From Physcomitrium patens (Eukaryota > Streptophyta > Bryopsida > Funariales > Funariaceae): DNA of 64,000 nt. How positions within the stretch are numbered: position 1 is the stretch's first letter; each line of letters opens with the position of its first letter. The notes beneath the pieces are model-generated. The model was not told the DNA's origin. It made no database searches and saw nothing but the letters and a program-made list of their open reading frames with translations. The position numbers were made by a program, and so were the translations under genes. Shown in pieces: positions 1 through 11,837 of this stretch. Location of the stretch: NCBI RefSeq assembly GCF_000002425.4, contig NC_037255.1, positions 13,359,626-13,423,625 of the forward strand, given 5' to 3'.

Positions 1-589
1 AGTTCCACAAGAAGTAGTCTTTATATGTTGAAGAAATCTAAGATGCGACGAATTATATTTGTCACATACTCTGATCTTTGTTCTCTTTGAAGATGGTTGA
101 TAGGCACTCTCAGCCACCAATAGTGTCCCATACTAGGACAAGAAGATCACCTTGTAATTTGATCGTTATTGAGGCCTTCGTAACTTCATTCAAATAAAAT
201 ATTTGGAACACCATTAGGAATTGTTTCTACCTCTAATAAAATCACCAAATATTGGGAGTCTCTTCTAAGGTTGTGATACCAAATATGTTGTATCTCGCCA
301 TCTATTCGAGGAAGGACATGTCATTCTTGAAGATCTTTCTCTCGATTTTGTTGTCTTGAAGGTTGTAACAATCACAATATCTTATCTAATAAGTCCACAA
401 ATAAAAGCTCTTGAGTTGAATTTGCTAATTGTTGGTTCTCTATTTCCTCAATTATGCATAAGTTATAAAGAAGGATAGAAAATAGAATGTTATCTTTTTT
501 TGGTCTTATTTCTTTTATAGCAAAGATTTGTTATTTTTCATCTTGATTTTGATGGATGTCATTGATGAAAGACTTTAACTTTTTTTGCT

Positions 590-3500
590 GCATTTGCAAG
601 ATTCTTTGATGGCTCCTATATCTTTTCACTAATATCATATTTGCACCAATGAACAAGTTATTCCAACCTATTTTGGTACTACCTTGAGCCTAAAACTTCT
701 TCCACTTTGAACTCTTCATTATTATTTACTTCTATAGGAAGAAGTGACATTTGTCTTCTTCTCAAGATATTCACTCTCTTATATGGTTCAAAAAAGGATA
801 CATGAAATATAAGGTGGATCTTCATAGATTTCGATAGATGTAATCAATAAGTAATATGATTGATTTATTCATAAATAAGAAAAGGTCCTAGCTTACGATA
901 GTCCAACTTATTACAAGGACAAGTAATCTTGATATTGCAATGAATTAACCATACCTTGCCACCTATATTGAATTGTGGTTGCTCCTTATAATAGGCATGT
1001 GTATTAATCTTTTGTTCTTCTTGAGCTTCTTTTAATTGTATCTTCATTGTTGTATATAGCTTCGACAAACAATTTTCTAAATCTTTTGCTATAAGATTAT
1101 TAACTTTTGAAAAGTCATAAGTATCAAGTCATAGATAATAACTATAATTAGTAAAGAAAGGAGTTTGTTGAATAGAAAAATGTATCAAATTATTTTATAC
1201 AAACTCTGCCAATGGCAAAAGAGTTATCCAATCAAGTTGATGATAGTTGATGGTACACCTTAAATACTGCTCTAAAATTTGATTCACTAGTTTTGTTTGC
1301 TTATCAGTTTGAGAATGAAAAGCCATAGAGAGCTTTATATCTATCTTTAGAATCTTGAATAGAATTCTCTAGGATCTTGATAGAAATTGAATCCCCCTAT
1401 TTGATATAATATCTTTTGGTAATTGATAATAGTGATAGATATTATCAATGAAATGTTTACTTGTTTCTTCACTTGAAATAGATTTTGTACATAGTATAAA
1501 ATGTGCTATTTTGATGAAGCAATTTGTGATTATGAATATAAAGTCATATAAACTTGAATTTTGAAGATTTGTAATAAAATCCATAGAAATGGAAGACCAT
1601 GGTTGTTTGGATATAGGCAATGGTTGGAAAAAGTCGATATGGTTAATGATGAGGAGTTCTTGAACTTGAATAAACATCACATCACCAGACAAAGTATTTT
1701 GCCACCTTCCACATTTATGGCTACCAAAAATCTCGAGGTATAAGCTTTAAAGTCTTATTGTATCTAAAATATCTTACTGCTGGAAAGTCTTGACATGCTT
1801 GAAGAATATATAAATGTACTTTTTTTTTCTGAAACATATAGACATCCTTCGGAATAAAGAAGGTTTTTTTTTTAAATTCAAACTTTAAAACATCATAACA
1901 CTTAGAAGAAAGATTCTTGATATCATGAATAAGAAGATCAGAAAACATACTTGATTGAATTTGTTTGACAAAAGTCAAATCAATAATTAATGTTGATTTC
2001 ATTGCTTAAAGATGAAAATACTCTAGCTTCAAGAAGATTATTCTTTGTTGATCAAAAGATATGTCTTTTTCTTTTGATGCAAGATAAAAGTATCTAAAAA
2101 GAGCATCTAATAAATCTTGTTATTTTTTAAGTCGATATGTGAACTTAAAATCAAATCTTGATAATGACATGTTTCAACAAGCTTGGTGACAATTCAAAAT
2201 ACATGCCAACATGAAATACTCAAGGTTTTTGTGATTTGTATATATCATGACTAGACTTAAAGCGCCTTCTAGATAATGATGTCATTCTTGAAATGAATCT
2301 ATAATTGCAAAAAGTTCTTTGTCCTAGATTTCATAGTTAATCTTGACTGCTGAAATTTTTTTGGAATAGAAAGCTATTAGATGGAGACTATCATTTTTTT
2401 TCATTTGTGACAATATTCCATCCAAGGCAAAGTTTGATGCATGTGTTTCCTTAAAGAATGCTTTAAAAAAGTTGACATGATACAAAATTGGTACAAAAAT
2501 AAATTCCTTCTTCAAAGCAACAAATGATGCTTTGACTTCATTATTTCATTCAAGTTTGTCTTTACATGTCAAACGTGTAAGTAGAGCTACAACTTGAAAT
2601 AATTTCTTGATAAAGATTTGATAATAATTGGCAAAGCTCAAAAAAGTACTACACATCTCTTACTGTTTTTAGAATCTTTAAATCTATCATAGTTTGGATC
2701 TTCTTTGGATCCATCATAAATCTTTCATTAAAAATGATGTATCCCAAAAAAATCAATTTAGATAGTGTAGAATATATAATTTTCCATCTTTGCGTATAAT
2801 CTTGCATCTCTTAGTTTTTATAATTTACGACAAATATGGACTTCATACTCTTTTGTGTTCTTAGAATAAATTAAAATATCATTTAAATAACAGACAAAAA
2901 AATCATCAAGAAATTCACAAAAGACATCATTCATTAAATGTTGAAAATTAGTTGGTGTATTTGTGAGTCCAAAAGGCATGGCATTATATTCAAAATGTCC
3001 ATATCTAGTTTGAAAAGCAGTCTTTTATTTATCTTCTTCTTTGATACAGACTAGATTATATGCTCCTCATACATCTATTTTTGTATAGATCTTTGCTTGA
3101 TTTAGTTGATCAAGCAGTCCTAAAATCAAAGGTAGAGGATACCTATTCTTGATGGTGATCTTGTTAAATCTTTGATAATCTACACACATCCATAGAGATC
3201 CATCTTTTTTCTTCACAAATAAGATAGAAGTGCCTGCTAGAAATTTAAAATGGCATATAAAGTTCTTAGTTAAGTTTTCATCAATGTACTCTTTGAATGC
3301 AACCAACTCATTTTATGATAGGCTATAGATTGGTCCAAATGGTAATTGAGTTTTTTCTTGAAGATTGATGGTACAATCATAATGACGATGCTTTGAAAGA
3401 ATATTTACATTATTCTTTATAAAAACATCCTAAAAATCTTAATATTAGCTAGGAATATCACTTAATATCTTCTTGCCATCAACAATGGACATGGCATATA

Positions 3501-4030
3501 TAGCAAAAGATGGCCCTTCATTTGCACCATGCATAAAAGCTCTTGCACTTACCAATAAGGATTTTAATATACTAGACTTATAGATTTCAACTTACCTAGT
3601 AAGACCTTGAGCTAAACTATGGGAGAAATTAAGATTGTGAGAAATCTAATCTATCTTAGAGTTATAACTTTCTAACCACAATAATCCTAAAATAATTAGA
3701 TTAAAAGGAGATTTAATCACATTAAATATTACTAAACTATTGTGACCATTAGTTACTACTTTTACAAGAATATTTTCATGTATAATATCTCTAAAAGATA
3801 ATGAATGTCAATCTATTACTTCTACATGCACAGGTTTGATTTTCTTAACTAAGGATATATCTTATTTTTTGACAAAGTCTTCACCTATAAAACAAGCTGA
3901 GGCTCTTGAATCCAATAAGGCTAAGACTTTGAGATTTTTCAATCCTAAACAAACTTCTATTGTAAAACAAGGTGAGAGATCAGAGTAGAAAATATGACCT
4001 TTGCTAGATGTTGTATATGATTCCAGTCGT
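590..4030 (-). pseudogene. pol pseudogene of chromovirus copy A
   Basis: Decayed polyprotein reading downward: protease about 3480-4000, reverse transcriptase about 2700-3330, RNase H about 2030-2520, integrase about 840-2000 and a chromodomain remnant about 590-740. Clear surviving pieces are the RT block at 3067-3306, with FVKKKDGSL and YPLPL motifs, and the integrase fragments at 1369-1692 and 1721-2002. The chromodomain still reads as a broken form of copy B's VEEVL segment. Many in-frame stops mean it cannot encode a working enzyme. Domain edges are estimated by aligning to copy B by eye. Confidence 0.85.
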
Positions 4031-4980
4031 ATGGTCCCTATTGTAGTTGGACTAATTTATTTCCAACACATTGTCTTCTTTGGCAATCATGCTTTCTATT
4101 CTGTAATTGTGTTGTTTCTTTGAACAATATTGAGTAGTGTATTTAACTTCTACACAATATAAGCATAAGCCCTCTTCACATTGTCCATTCTTTTTCTATT
4201 CTATGAAGGATTTAAAATATACTGTAACAATTTGTATTGGTTCTAAGTAAGTTTTTAAAAACTTAGGAGCTACCATCATTATTTGATTTGTTCTTCTTCA
4301 GCTATATCTTTATTCTTGACGTCTTTTAAATAATCAATTATCACATGTAATGGCTTAAATAATAAATTGTTTCAAAGATTTTGTCTTTATCATTGTCAGT
4401 AATAAGTCTTTGATATTATTCTTCAACCCATATCAATATTGATTGATAAGGGCTTTATCATTCTAATCCACGTCGTAAGCAAGGTTTTGGAATTCAGCAG
4501 CATATATGGTAGTTGACCATGATCCTTGTCATAAAGATAAGAGTTTGGTCTCTATTATTCTTTCTCGATCATTTTCTCTAAATGTGGCCGTAAATACTTC
4601 TAAGAATGAATTCAAATTATGAAGGAGTCACGAATATTTTTCTATTAAAGGTAAAAATGAAGAAAGGGCACTTCTTGATAGAAATGTGCATGTAAATCTG
4701 ACTTGAGTAAATCCATTGGAATATTGGAAAGAATGCAACTTTAGACAGAGTTTGACTTGTTGCAAAAATTCTTAAAATTTTGAACTTATTCCATCAAACT
4801 TCTCAAGCATATTAATCTTTGTCCCTATCATACTTATAAAAACAAAACTTCCTAGATTTGGTTGTGAGGTCAATCTATTTGCTTCCTTCAACTGCACAAC
4901 TTCTTACTGTAGACTCTAAACTTTTTCCTTGAGTATAGGCATAGTACTTCTATGATTTATATTGAAAATACGTGAGATTT
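4030..4980 (-). pseudogene. gag pseudogene of chromovirus copy A
   Basis: The minus strand reads as a broken Ty3 gag capsid region. It starts near 4800 with a KFDG motif and is followed by a hydrophobic stretch typical of retrotransposon gag. A zinc knuckle lies at about 4140-4190, with pattern C-x2-C-x4-Y-x4-C in which Tyr replaces the expected His. Gag would form the virus-like particle and bind the RNA. Several stops interrupt it. Boundaries are approximate. Confidence 0.7.
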
Positions 4981-5315
4981 TTATTCTTCGAGTATTGACA
5001 AGTTTATGAAGATTTGCAATAGTTACAAATCTATTTTTACTTCTACCAAGAGTAGCATCCATAATCTTTCCTTCCATAAATAACTCAAAAAAAAAATTAA
5101 AATTAAATTAGAAGAGGGTAATCCAAAACCTCTAATAAAAGTTTCTACAAAGAAGGATATTCCACTCTCTTTAAGGATAAGATTAGTATTTGAAAAGGAG
5201 ATTTTTTGTTTAAAGATAGGTAGTCTACAACCTTTAAAATACAACAATAGAAGTGGCATAATCCATTGACTTCTTAAATAAGACAAAAATAGTATGTTAG
5301 CACTCTTATCAAAAT

Positions 5316-5854
5316 TATCAAGGACATAAATTTCGAAGAAAAAAAACTTCAATATACTCTTATGTCACTAAAGAGAACTAGAAAGTCACTCAAAAGATAA
5401 TATAATATTAAACTAAAATGACTATTGCCAAAAACAAAAAGACTAAAAAGTTTTAAAACAAGACAAAGGACTAAAAAAATATTGATAAGAGTGAAGAAGG
5501 CTTCATTCTTGCCTCCATATATACTCTTAACTAGGAGCTATGTCACAATGTCCTACAGGACCTCCAAAATGAGTTGACTTTGCAAGACACATATCTTAAC
5601 TTGCAAAGCAAGTTTTTTATATGTGTGCCACATAATTAGTTTATTTTACAAGCTACCAACATATGATTAACTTGTTGACAAATTTTCTAACTTATCAATC
5701 AACTACAAATACATGTAAAGTCAAGCAGCAACTATGAAGCTTCTACGAAGCTATTCTAAAAGATTTTATGAAATGAACCTATTTTTATTTACTTTTACCT
5801 ATTCCTACCTAATCACATAATTATTTATTAGAATATCTATGTATGTCCATGAAA
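5316..5854 (-). repeat. 5' LTR of chromovirus copy A
   Basis: A 539-bp LTR aligning end to end with the copy B LTR (59276-59837) and the solo LTR (35520-36038). On the plus strand it begins TATCAAGG where copy B has TGTCAAGG, and ends near CATGAAA where copy B has CGTGACA. Both canonical ends have therefore mutated, mostly by transitions. A shared block around 5490-5620 includes the tail of ACTCTTAACTAGGAGCTA. It abuts LINE sequence at 5855. Confidence 0.88.
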
Positions 5855-7110
5855 CTTTATTAGATTTTAAAAAGCTTTAAAAATTCTAATATTAATCCAT
5901 CTAATCTTGGTGATTTACCTCCTTGCATAGCATTCAGTGTTGTTCTTAGCTCTTTAAGTGTAGTTGGTTTCTTTCAGCTTTCTTTTGTTCTTTCTTCCAA
6001 CCAGCCATCTACACAATTTTGTTATTCTTCATATAGAACTTTTCATAACTCAAGTAATCTCTCATCACTTATACACTTTGCTATAGAAGGTTTGATATAT
6101 ATGAGTTATCATTTTTGTACTAACTTGCAATTGGTTATGTTCATATGTTAATTCTACAATATATGTGGTCGCAAACTGTTTTCTATATATGCAAAAAAAA
6201 AAAAAAAATATGTATGGCAGTTCTTACATACCTTCTTCTATTTTAACTTAGCTTGAAATTTTTATCCTTCTGCCTTCTAACTTTTGAATTAGTGTAGCCT
6301 GTCAATACAACTAGCTAACTAGCCCTAATTAAAGTCGTCCTCCAAATTTTGTTGTAGTCCTCCGATTGCATTGCCCAACTCACTTTGGAAATGATCTTCT
6401 TATCTTTGTCATTTTACCATCTTATAGATATAGTATACCTTATAATTTTATATTTTTTTTTTGATTTTTCTAAAAATAATAAAAAAAAAAAAGATAAGTG
6501 AGAATGCCAAATTTTTTTGATTTTTCTTTGGACTTCTTTTAAGGCTAAGTATTAGGCACTTGAGACATACCAAGACTTTTTTTAGTACTTGTTGCAAATA
6601 GATTTGCCTTCAATCCACAAGGTAGTTCAAATAGATGCTATCAATAAGAATCAAGTAGTCCACAGTGGTAGTATTAACATCTAATTTGGTAAACACATAT
6701 GTGTGATCAAGGCTCACCATAGCTTTATTTGCCTCTTGATTCTTATTATCTCAATTGAAATGCAAAAAATAGACTATTAAAAGTTTGTTTAAGACTTATA
6801 GCAAAGATGTGAGAATATTAAATATTTATCATTCTTCCCTTGAGAGTAAAAATCCTTGTATGTTGGATTTATCACTCTTTTTTTCAATATTGTTCTAATC
6901 ACCTATAAGTACCTACTTGGAGTCGTTTTGCAAAACTTCAATTAATTCTTTTTATAATTCTATTCATTCTTATATTATATGTAAGGCATATAAATTCAAA
7001 ATTATAATTTCACAACTTAATAAGCTTTAGAGACAAATCCAAAGAGCCATCTCCGACTATGAAAAATCTAAAGAATCAAAAAAATGTAAGAGGTAGGGAA
7101 CAATCTATAA

Positions 7111-7111
<1 letters not shown>

Positions 7112-7142
<31 letters not shown>
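7112..7142. repeat. A-tract of about 30 bp
   Basis: A pure A homopolymer within the LINE endonuclease region on the plus strand. It may be a tail of a small inserted element or simple slippage. Confidence 0.9.
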
Positions 7143-7144
<2 letters not shown>

Positions 7145-7149
7145 CTCTC

Positions 7150-7400
7150 TCCTCCCTCGCTCCTTGCTTCATCCTTGTCTATCAAATGATTATATACAAC
7201 CATGGCTTTGTTCCCAAAAAAGGCCGCCCTTAGCTAGAACCACTTTTTTAGTGTCTCCAAATTCAATCTACTAAGCTTATGTTCTTGAATGCAAAAAATA
7301 TCAACCTTATGTTGATGTTGTTGTGGATAATTTCAAATAATTTTGACTTTAGCCAAGTTATTCATACCTTATATATTTTATGTGAAAATGGCTAGTATTA
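7150..7400 (-). pseudogene. LINE endonuclease N-terminal fragment
   Basis: Minus-strand translation gives a NIRGMN-like start followed by VDIFCIQEHKL, the signature of the L1 exonuclease-endonuclease-phosphatase domain that nicks target DNA. It then continues to a W-rich segment with two stops. It is broken by an adjacent A-tract and by stops, so only a relic remains. Confidence 0.7.
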
Positions 7401-8261
7401 TGATTTAGTTGATGGAAAAAATTATTTTCAAGGTAAAACTTTTGTAACTTCTAGAAGGTGTTTGTCTTCACTGCTTAGTGGCACAAGGAGTAGAGCTTTG
7501 GACTATTTTAAGGAAGACATTTTTTGATTTCTTTGTATTATTGATCAGCTAAATAAGTATATTTATTCTATGGATTGTGTCATAAAAACCATCAATCCTT
7601 GGCCATATAATCAATCTTGAAATAATAGGATTAAATATGCAATAAGCTTCAAATACTATTTATTGTTCACTTTTTTATTTGATGTTGCGAATTCCTTCTT
7701 CTAGGTTCTAATTCTAATCTCTATCCTTACTTATTTGTCTCTTGATCCTCCTAGTAATACTAGGTCTACTTAGATTCTTCTTTTTCAACTTATTTCTCAG
7801 TGCTCCTCTTTGTGATCTAAGCTTTCTTTGCTATTCAATTCATCCATTCATTACATGCCCCATTTAATTCATTAATATTCAAAAACTTTGATATATTAGA
7901 TGAGGATTTTTGTCCCCTCAATTATTCTTTGTTGAGTCAAGTGGCCTACTGCAAACTCTATTATTGCAGATTTGTTATAACCACCTTATCTCCCTTAGTT
8001 TGGTTTTGCCATAATAAAGTTACCTCTCTATCTTTTGCCAACATACTCAAACTAAGTATAGAGCTCAATGTAAGTATATGTGGCCATTGTACCTTTTACC
8101 ATGTTAGGCAAGAGAGCAAGTATTGTTGAGGCCTTAGATATCATTTGATCATCAATTATTTATGGGTTTAGTCCCACTTATGTCTTTGAATATGATTTGG
8201 CACCTGACTCCTTCCATGCTTGACCTTCACATCTTATCTTTTGACAATGGCTATACACTAA

Positions 8262-8360
8262 GGGGTGGTTTCAAACCAAGTGCTTGATGGACAAACAAAA
8301 TTTACACTTAATAGGTAGATTGTTATAATCCACATGTACATGGATTGTTGTTTTTGTAAC
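8262..8360 (-). pseudogene. LINE ORF1 zinc-knuckle fragment
   Basis: Minus-strand translation contains a Y-N-N-L-P segment followed by C-x2-C-x4-H-x4-H. This matches the CCHC zinc knuckle at the end of plant L1 ORF1 (nucleic-acid chaperone), with the final Cys changed to His. Its spacing upstream of the endonuclease is as expected for one LINE. The more N-terminal ORF1 domain is not clearly readable. Confidence 0.5.
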
Positions 8361-8529
8361 CGGGTTGAAGGCATTGATAATAAAGACACTTGCATTAATG
8401 CATCACAAATTTCTAATCTCCACCTATTTTATTATTCCACTTGTGAAGTAGTAGGAACCTCTAGGGCATGGTCCAAGCTTGCCTTTAGCACTTTTGTGTA
8501 TTTTGTCATTTTAATTGGTTACCACTTGC

Positions 8530-8900
8530 CCAAGTTACTCGGCTGTTGTTGGGTCAGAAGAGCCCACTTACTTCGCCCTCTCGCTACCCGATAGAAGAGG
8601 GGTCAGACCCTACCGCACTCACTAACCCTAAAATTTCTCTGCTCTACCGAAGTGTCCCTTTTGCCGCGGTAAACGCTGAAGGCAGTCAGGGTGGATCGGG
8701 TGTTACTCTCCCTCTCTCTTACGATTGAGCAAAAATCCTACTCTGAACACTGATGTATGCCTTGCAATTACTCTCGAAGCTTACCCCCCCTGAGCGGCGG
8801 TCCTCTTCGGAGCTTCATCGTGCTCGCCCTGTCTAGCTTTTTCATCAAACCTCATTTAGAACTCTCCGTGTACCAAGCTCCTGAGTATGAGCGATGTGCG
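8530..8900. other. GC-balanced island of unknown origin
   Basis: This stretch is visibly richer in G and C than the AT-rich LINE to its left and contains runs such as CCCCCCC near 8784. No protein domain, LTR end or RNA gene was recognised. Short open frames exist (about 8546-8728, plus) but have no recognisable motif. Its texture resembles plant organellar intergenic DNA, which is only a guess. Confidence 0.35.
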
Positions 8901-9665
8901 ATGAGATTCAAAGGGCATCAAGCAAATAAATAATAAATTAGGACAGACACCAGAGATGTGATAGCAATTATTATGGATGTTTTTGTAATTCTTTGATGAT
9001 TATAATCAACTATTACTAATTATCAACTGTTTTTGTGACGATCTCTTAGCATCCATGTTTCTTATTTCTGAAAGGATTTCACAAATCGCACGTGGGACCA
9101 GAGCCAGGCGTCACGGCTCGCAACGAATCTGAATAGTGATGACCGTCCTTCATCTATTACAGTTTTGTACTGGAATTTTTTTGTGGCTGCAACAAAATCT
9201 TGTTCTGGTCGCAGGCGTTCAATTATCCCCCAGAGCTGCCCAGTTTTAACCTCAAAATGGCCTCGAAGTAGCATGAAGCAGAAGAAAAATGTCCCTCTAT
9301 TCACAATATGGTGCGCAGCGAAGGAAATAGATTTACGACGAGTTGGTGAAATTATAGCAGCAACCCAAAGGATGCACAAAAGTCTTCATGAGTGCAAGCA
9401 GCAACAGGGATTGAATGAAAGGTAGGTTGAGCTCAGATAGTGCAGATAAGATTGCAACGAGCCACCTGAAAACCTCAAAGGAAATAAAGGGATGAGAAGC
9501 GTCTAGACCAATCCTTTCGGCTGCATTTGGCAATGCAAATCAGAATTAAAAATTTAGCATGTGCAGTGCTTTATGCACAGAGTGCATACATTGTGGAGTA
9601 CTTCATGGATGGTGCCCTTCATATATCAAAGATTACAAACAAGAGAATAGCAACGAAATTGCTGC
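8900..9665. other. Region downstream of the lipase gene, nothing certain
   Basis: Mixed-composition DNA between the island and the lipase 3' end. The minus strand has an open stretch at 9062-9379 that looks mildly protein-like but has no motif and no visible splice context. I cannot support a gene here. Confidence 0.4.
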
Positions 9666-9668
9666 TGG

Positions 9669-9674
9669 TTTATT
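9669..9674 (-). terminator. Candidate polyadenylation signal of the lipase gene
   Basis: AATAAA on the minus strand, 34 bases after the lipase stop codon. The cleavage site cannot be read from sequence. Confidence 0.5.
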
Positions 9675-9707
9675 CATGATTCAGATGTACTTCCTTGGTA
9701 CCCTATT

Positions 9708-11809
9708 CTAAGCCACATATTCACAAACAGGACGCGTCCCTTTCTGTATTGTATTCATAACATTGGCTAAATAGTGTGTCTTGAGGAAGCATAGCATGCA
9801 ATCATCTGCATCAGTGACGCTTTCAATTTCAACCAGTCTCCGACGCGATGATACCGTGCCAAATATACAAGAAGGTGACTCGAAACACTTTTTGCAATTA
9901 GAATCTAATGCTGTCTGGTAAAAGCACAGCAAACCAAGCTGCTGGTCCCATGAGGTTCTCATTATTTCATCCCACCTGCATCAAGCAACCCAAACTACAA
10001 TAATTAGTGTCATGTTGGTTCAAAAGTTGAATTGCACCAAAAGCTTACGGTACCATGACTAAAACAGAAGGCGTCGAAGACAAACGAGATCCAAAGAGAG
10101 GAAAGTACAAAAGATTGAAAACACCAATGTAAAAGAAAAGCCTGATACTCTCAGGCACAGAAATATACCAATTAGAAGGACTGTTTCAAGTGAATGTGGC
10201 ACAGGCTTTCCCTGGTGATGGTAAAGCTACACTTACTGATCTGCGATGATGATGATTCTCTTCTGATGATCAGCGTCGAGTGTCAAATTTCGAACTTTCA
10301 GTGCATTTCTAGTTCCTGCTGAGCTGCAAACATTAAGGCACACGAGAGCAAATGGAACTCACTACGTCTGCACCAAAGGGGTGCAATAAGGCATTTAAAC
10401 TGCGGTGGAACAAAAATTGTAGAAGTATGAGGAGTAATGAATGCAGGATAATAGAGGAGCAGACCTGAAACCAATTACAGGAATTGCTGGGTGAGTGGAC
10501 AAGGCTGCAGAAACTAAAACTGCCAAACCTGCTCCCAGGCTATGTCCTGCCAAAAGCTACTTCAAATCATCAGCAACGCGTACCCGCATCATTCAAAGCT
10601 CAAGACACTTATTTCAAACTTCCAAGGAGCTATCACATTCCTGTTCCTAATCATATAAATTCACACATCAATTATTAACGTAGTCACATTTTTCAACACA
10701 TAGACAGCATTACGCTAAGATTGCCAACGCATTTCAATGACGAAAAAAGAGTGCATACCTGTTAACAAAAGCGATGCAGAGGGATACGCAGCAATCACCT
10801 GAACCAAAACCACAAACGATGAACGAGGTATTCAATAAAACCACAGAGCTATGATCAAGATATTCATGAGCAAAATGATCAAGATATTCATGAGCAAGAT
10901 GATCAAGATATTCATGAGCAAAATGATCAAGATATTCATGAGCAAGATGATCAAGATATTCATGAGCAAGATGATCAAGAAATTCCTAACTGGCGTCAAC
11001 ATGACACGCAATGGATGCCAGGAACTGACGCTGCGGAACGTTCAACACATGACGTGAAGCTTTCAGACATTCTTCTATACTTAAAAGATCACCTTCCGTG
11101 TGTACTCAACCGCCTGCGAGAAATAGTCTAGGGTAGCTTCATCAAACTTATCACAGGTGCCGAGGGGGAGTGAGCAATTGTCTCCACCCGGCAGAGTCCA
11201 TAGGAGCTCATCTGCACACATGTCAGCATCACAATCTGTAGTCGCCCCTATTTGGATGCCTCGAAATGCCACCACAATGCGACCTTGTGCACCGCCACTT
11301 TCTTCCTGCGCGACCAAAATCAAGAGAAGTTGACTTAGAGAGTACCCTGAACGCCAGTGCCCCAGGGCGCGGGAGTCAAAGAGCCATCAATTCCTAGGCA
11401 AGTACATTGAGATACTACAATACTACATCAGAGCTCCACACATTTCAAAATGTAGCGTCCACAACAGCACGGTGTACACCGACTCAAGAGGTAAGAGATG
11501 ACGAAACCCTAAATAATCTGTGTGGATTTTGCTAACCTCGTAAACGACAGCATGCATTCCACCTCCGGCAGGCGCCACCAGTGCTACTTTCGAGGACAGA
11601 ATCCACCTCGGAACGTCAATGACTTCAGGGCACCTATAAGCATTGGCACTCATCTGCACTAGGGGCTCAGCAACTTCGTCTCGGAATGCAGGGCCATCAA
11701 ATTCAGCAAGGCCAGTGATAATTTTATCCCACCCGTCCTGTCCAGCTTCCGATGGCGCAGTTTGAATTAACAGGAGCAAAATTGGCAACAATAGCTTGGT
11801 GAGCACCAT
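9708..11809 (-). CDS. Secreted class 3 lipase-like alpha/beta hydrolase, six exons
   Basis: Spliced coding exons (minus): 11537-11809, 11093-11305, 10759-10798, 10465-10546, 10237-10323, 9708-9975. All introns are GT-AG and phases agree, giving 963 bp and 320 residues. The start chosen is the ATG at 11809; codons upstream in the same exon begin with GTG. Residues 1-23 form a leucine-rich signal peptide ending near APSEAG, so a secreted or endomembrane protein is expected. A VVAFRG strand motif lies near 102-107, and the nucleophile elbow GHSLG at 176-180 puts the catalytic Ser at 178. Likely triad partners are Asp231 or Asp234 and His299. The C-terminal 80 residues are cysteine-rich (CKKC, CMLC). 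The family hydrolyses acyl esters; the substrate is unknown. A splice acceptor at 11832 implies a further 5' UTR exon upstream. Confidence 0.85.
10851..10990. repeat. 24-bp minisatellite in lipase intron 2
   Basis: Nearly six tandem copies of a 24-bp unit beginning ATGATCAAGATATTCATGAG. Copies differ mainly by CAAA versus CAAG at the unit end. The last copy decays at about 10985. It lies wholly within the intron between exons 2 and 3 (10799-11092). Because 24 is divisible by three, one plus-strand frame stays open across the array, which is a by-product. Confidence 0.95.
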
Positions 11810-11837
11810 CTTCCCTCGACCGATTGCCACACCTGAA

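Larger units (their letters stand above)
1..5854 (-). mobile_element. Ty3 chromovirus copy A, decayed, 3' LTR outside window
   Basis: A nearly full-length Ty3 retroelement on the minus strand, recognised by homology along its whole length to copy B at 59276-64000. Base 1 aligns with about 59859 of copy B, so only some 20 bases of internal DNA and the 3' LTR should lie left of the window. Order from high to low coordinates is 5' LTR (5316-5854), gag with zinc knuckle, protease, RT, RNase H, integrase, chromodomain and a 3' non-pol region. Every domain has stops and frameshifts, and most differences from copy B look like C-to-T or G-to-A. It lies inside an L1-like LINE. The internal length (about 5.3 kb) plus two LTRs implies an original element of about 6.4 kb. 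Confidence 0.9.
5855..8530 (-). mobile_element. L1-like LINE relic, interrupted by copy A
   Basis: A minus-strand non-LTR retrotransposon relic. Reading down: an ORF1 zinc knuckle near 8265-8345, an APE-type endonuclease start near 7150-7400 (C-I-Q-E-H-K-L motif), a GDWNNIE-like endonuclease motif near 6880, and the start of the RT domain at 5860-5990 (a G-G-K-S-P-R-L-D-G-L block). Stops and frameshifts are frequent. It ends abruptly at the copy A LTR, so the rest of RT should resume beyond the far end of copy A, off the left edge. The upstream limit near 8530 is uncertain. Confidence 0.75.

Noticed and set aside
9062..9379. Protein-coding exon downstream of the lipase
   Set aside because: The composition is suggestive but no motif, splice pair or continuation was found.
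10851..11057. Plus-strand ORF with repeated MIKIFMSK
   Set aside because: It is the translated 24-bp minisatellite inside a lipase intron on the opposite strand.
11828..11830. GTG at 11828-11830 as lipase start, seven codons upstream of the ATG
   Set aside because: A nuclear plant gene should start at ATG, and the bases just upstream form a splice acceptor.
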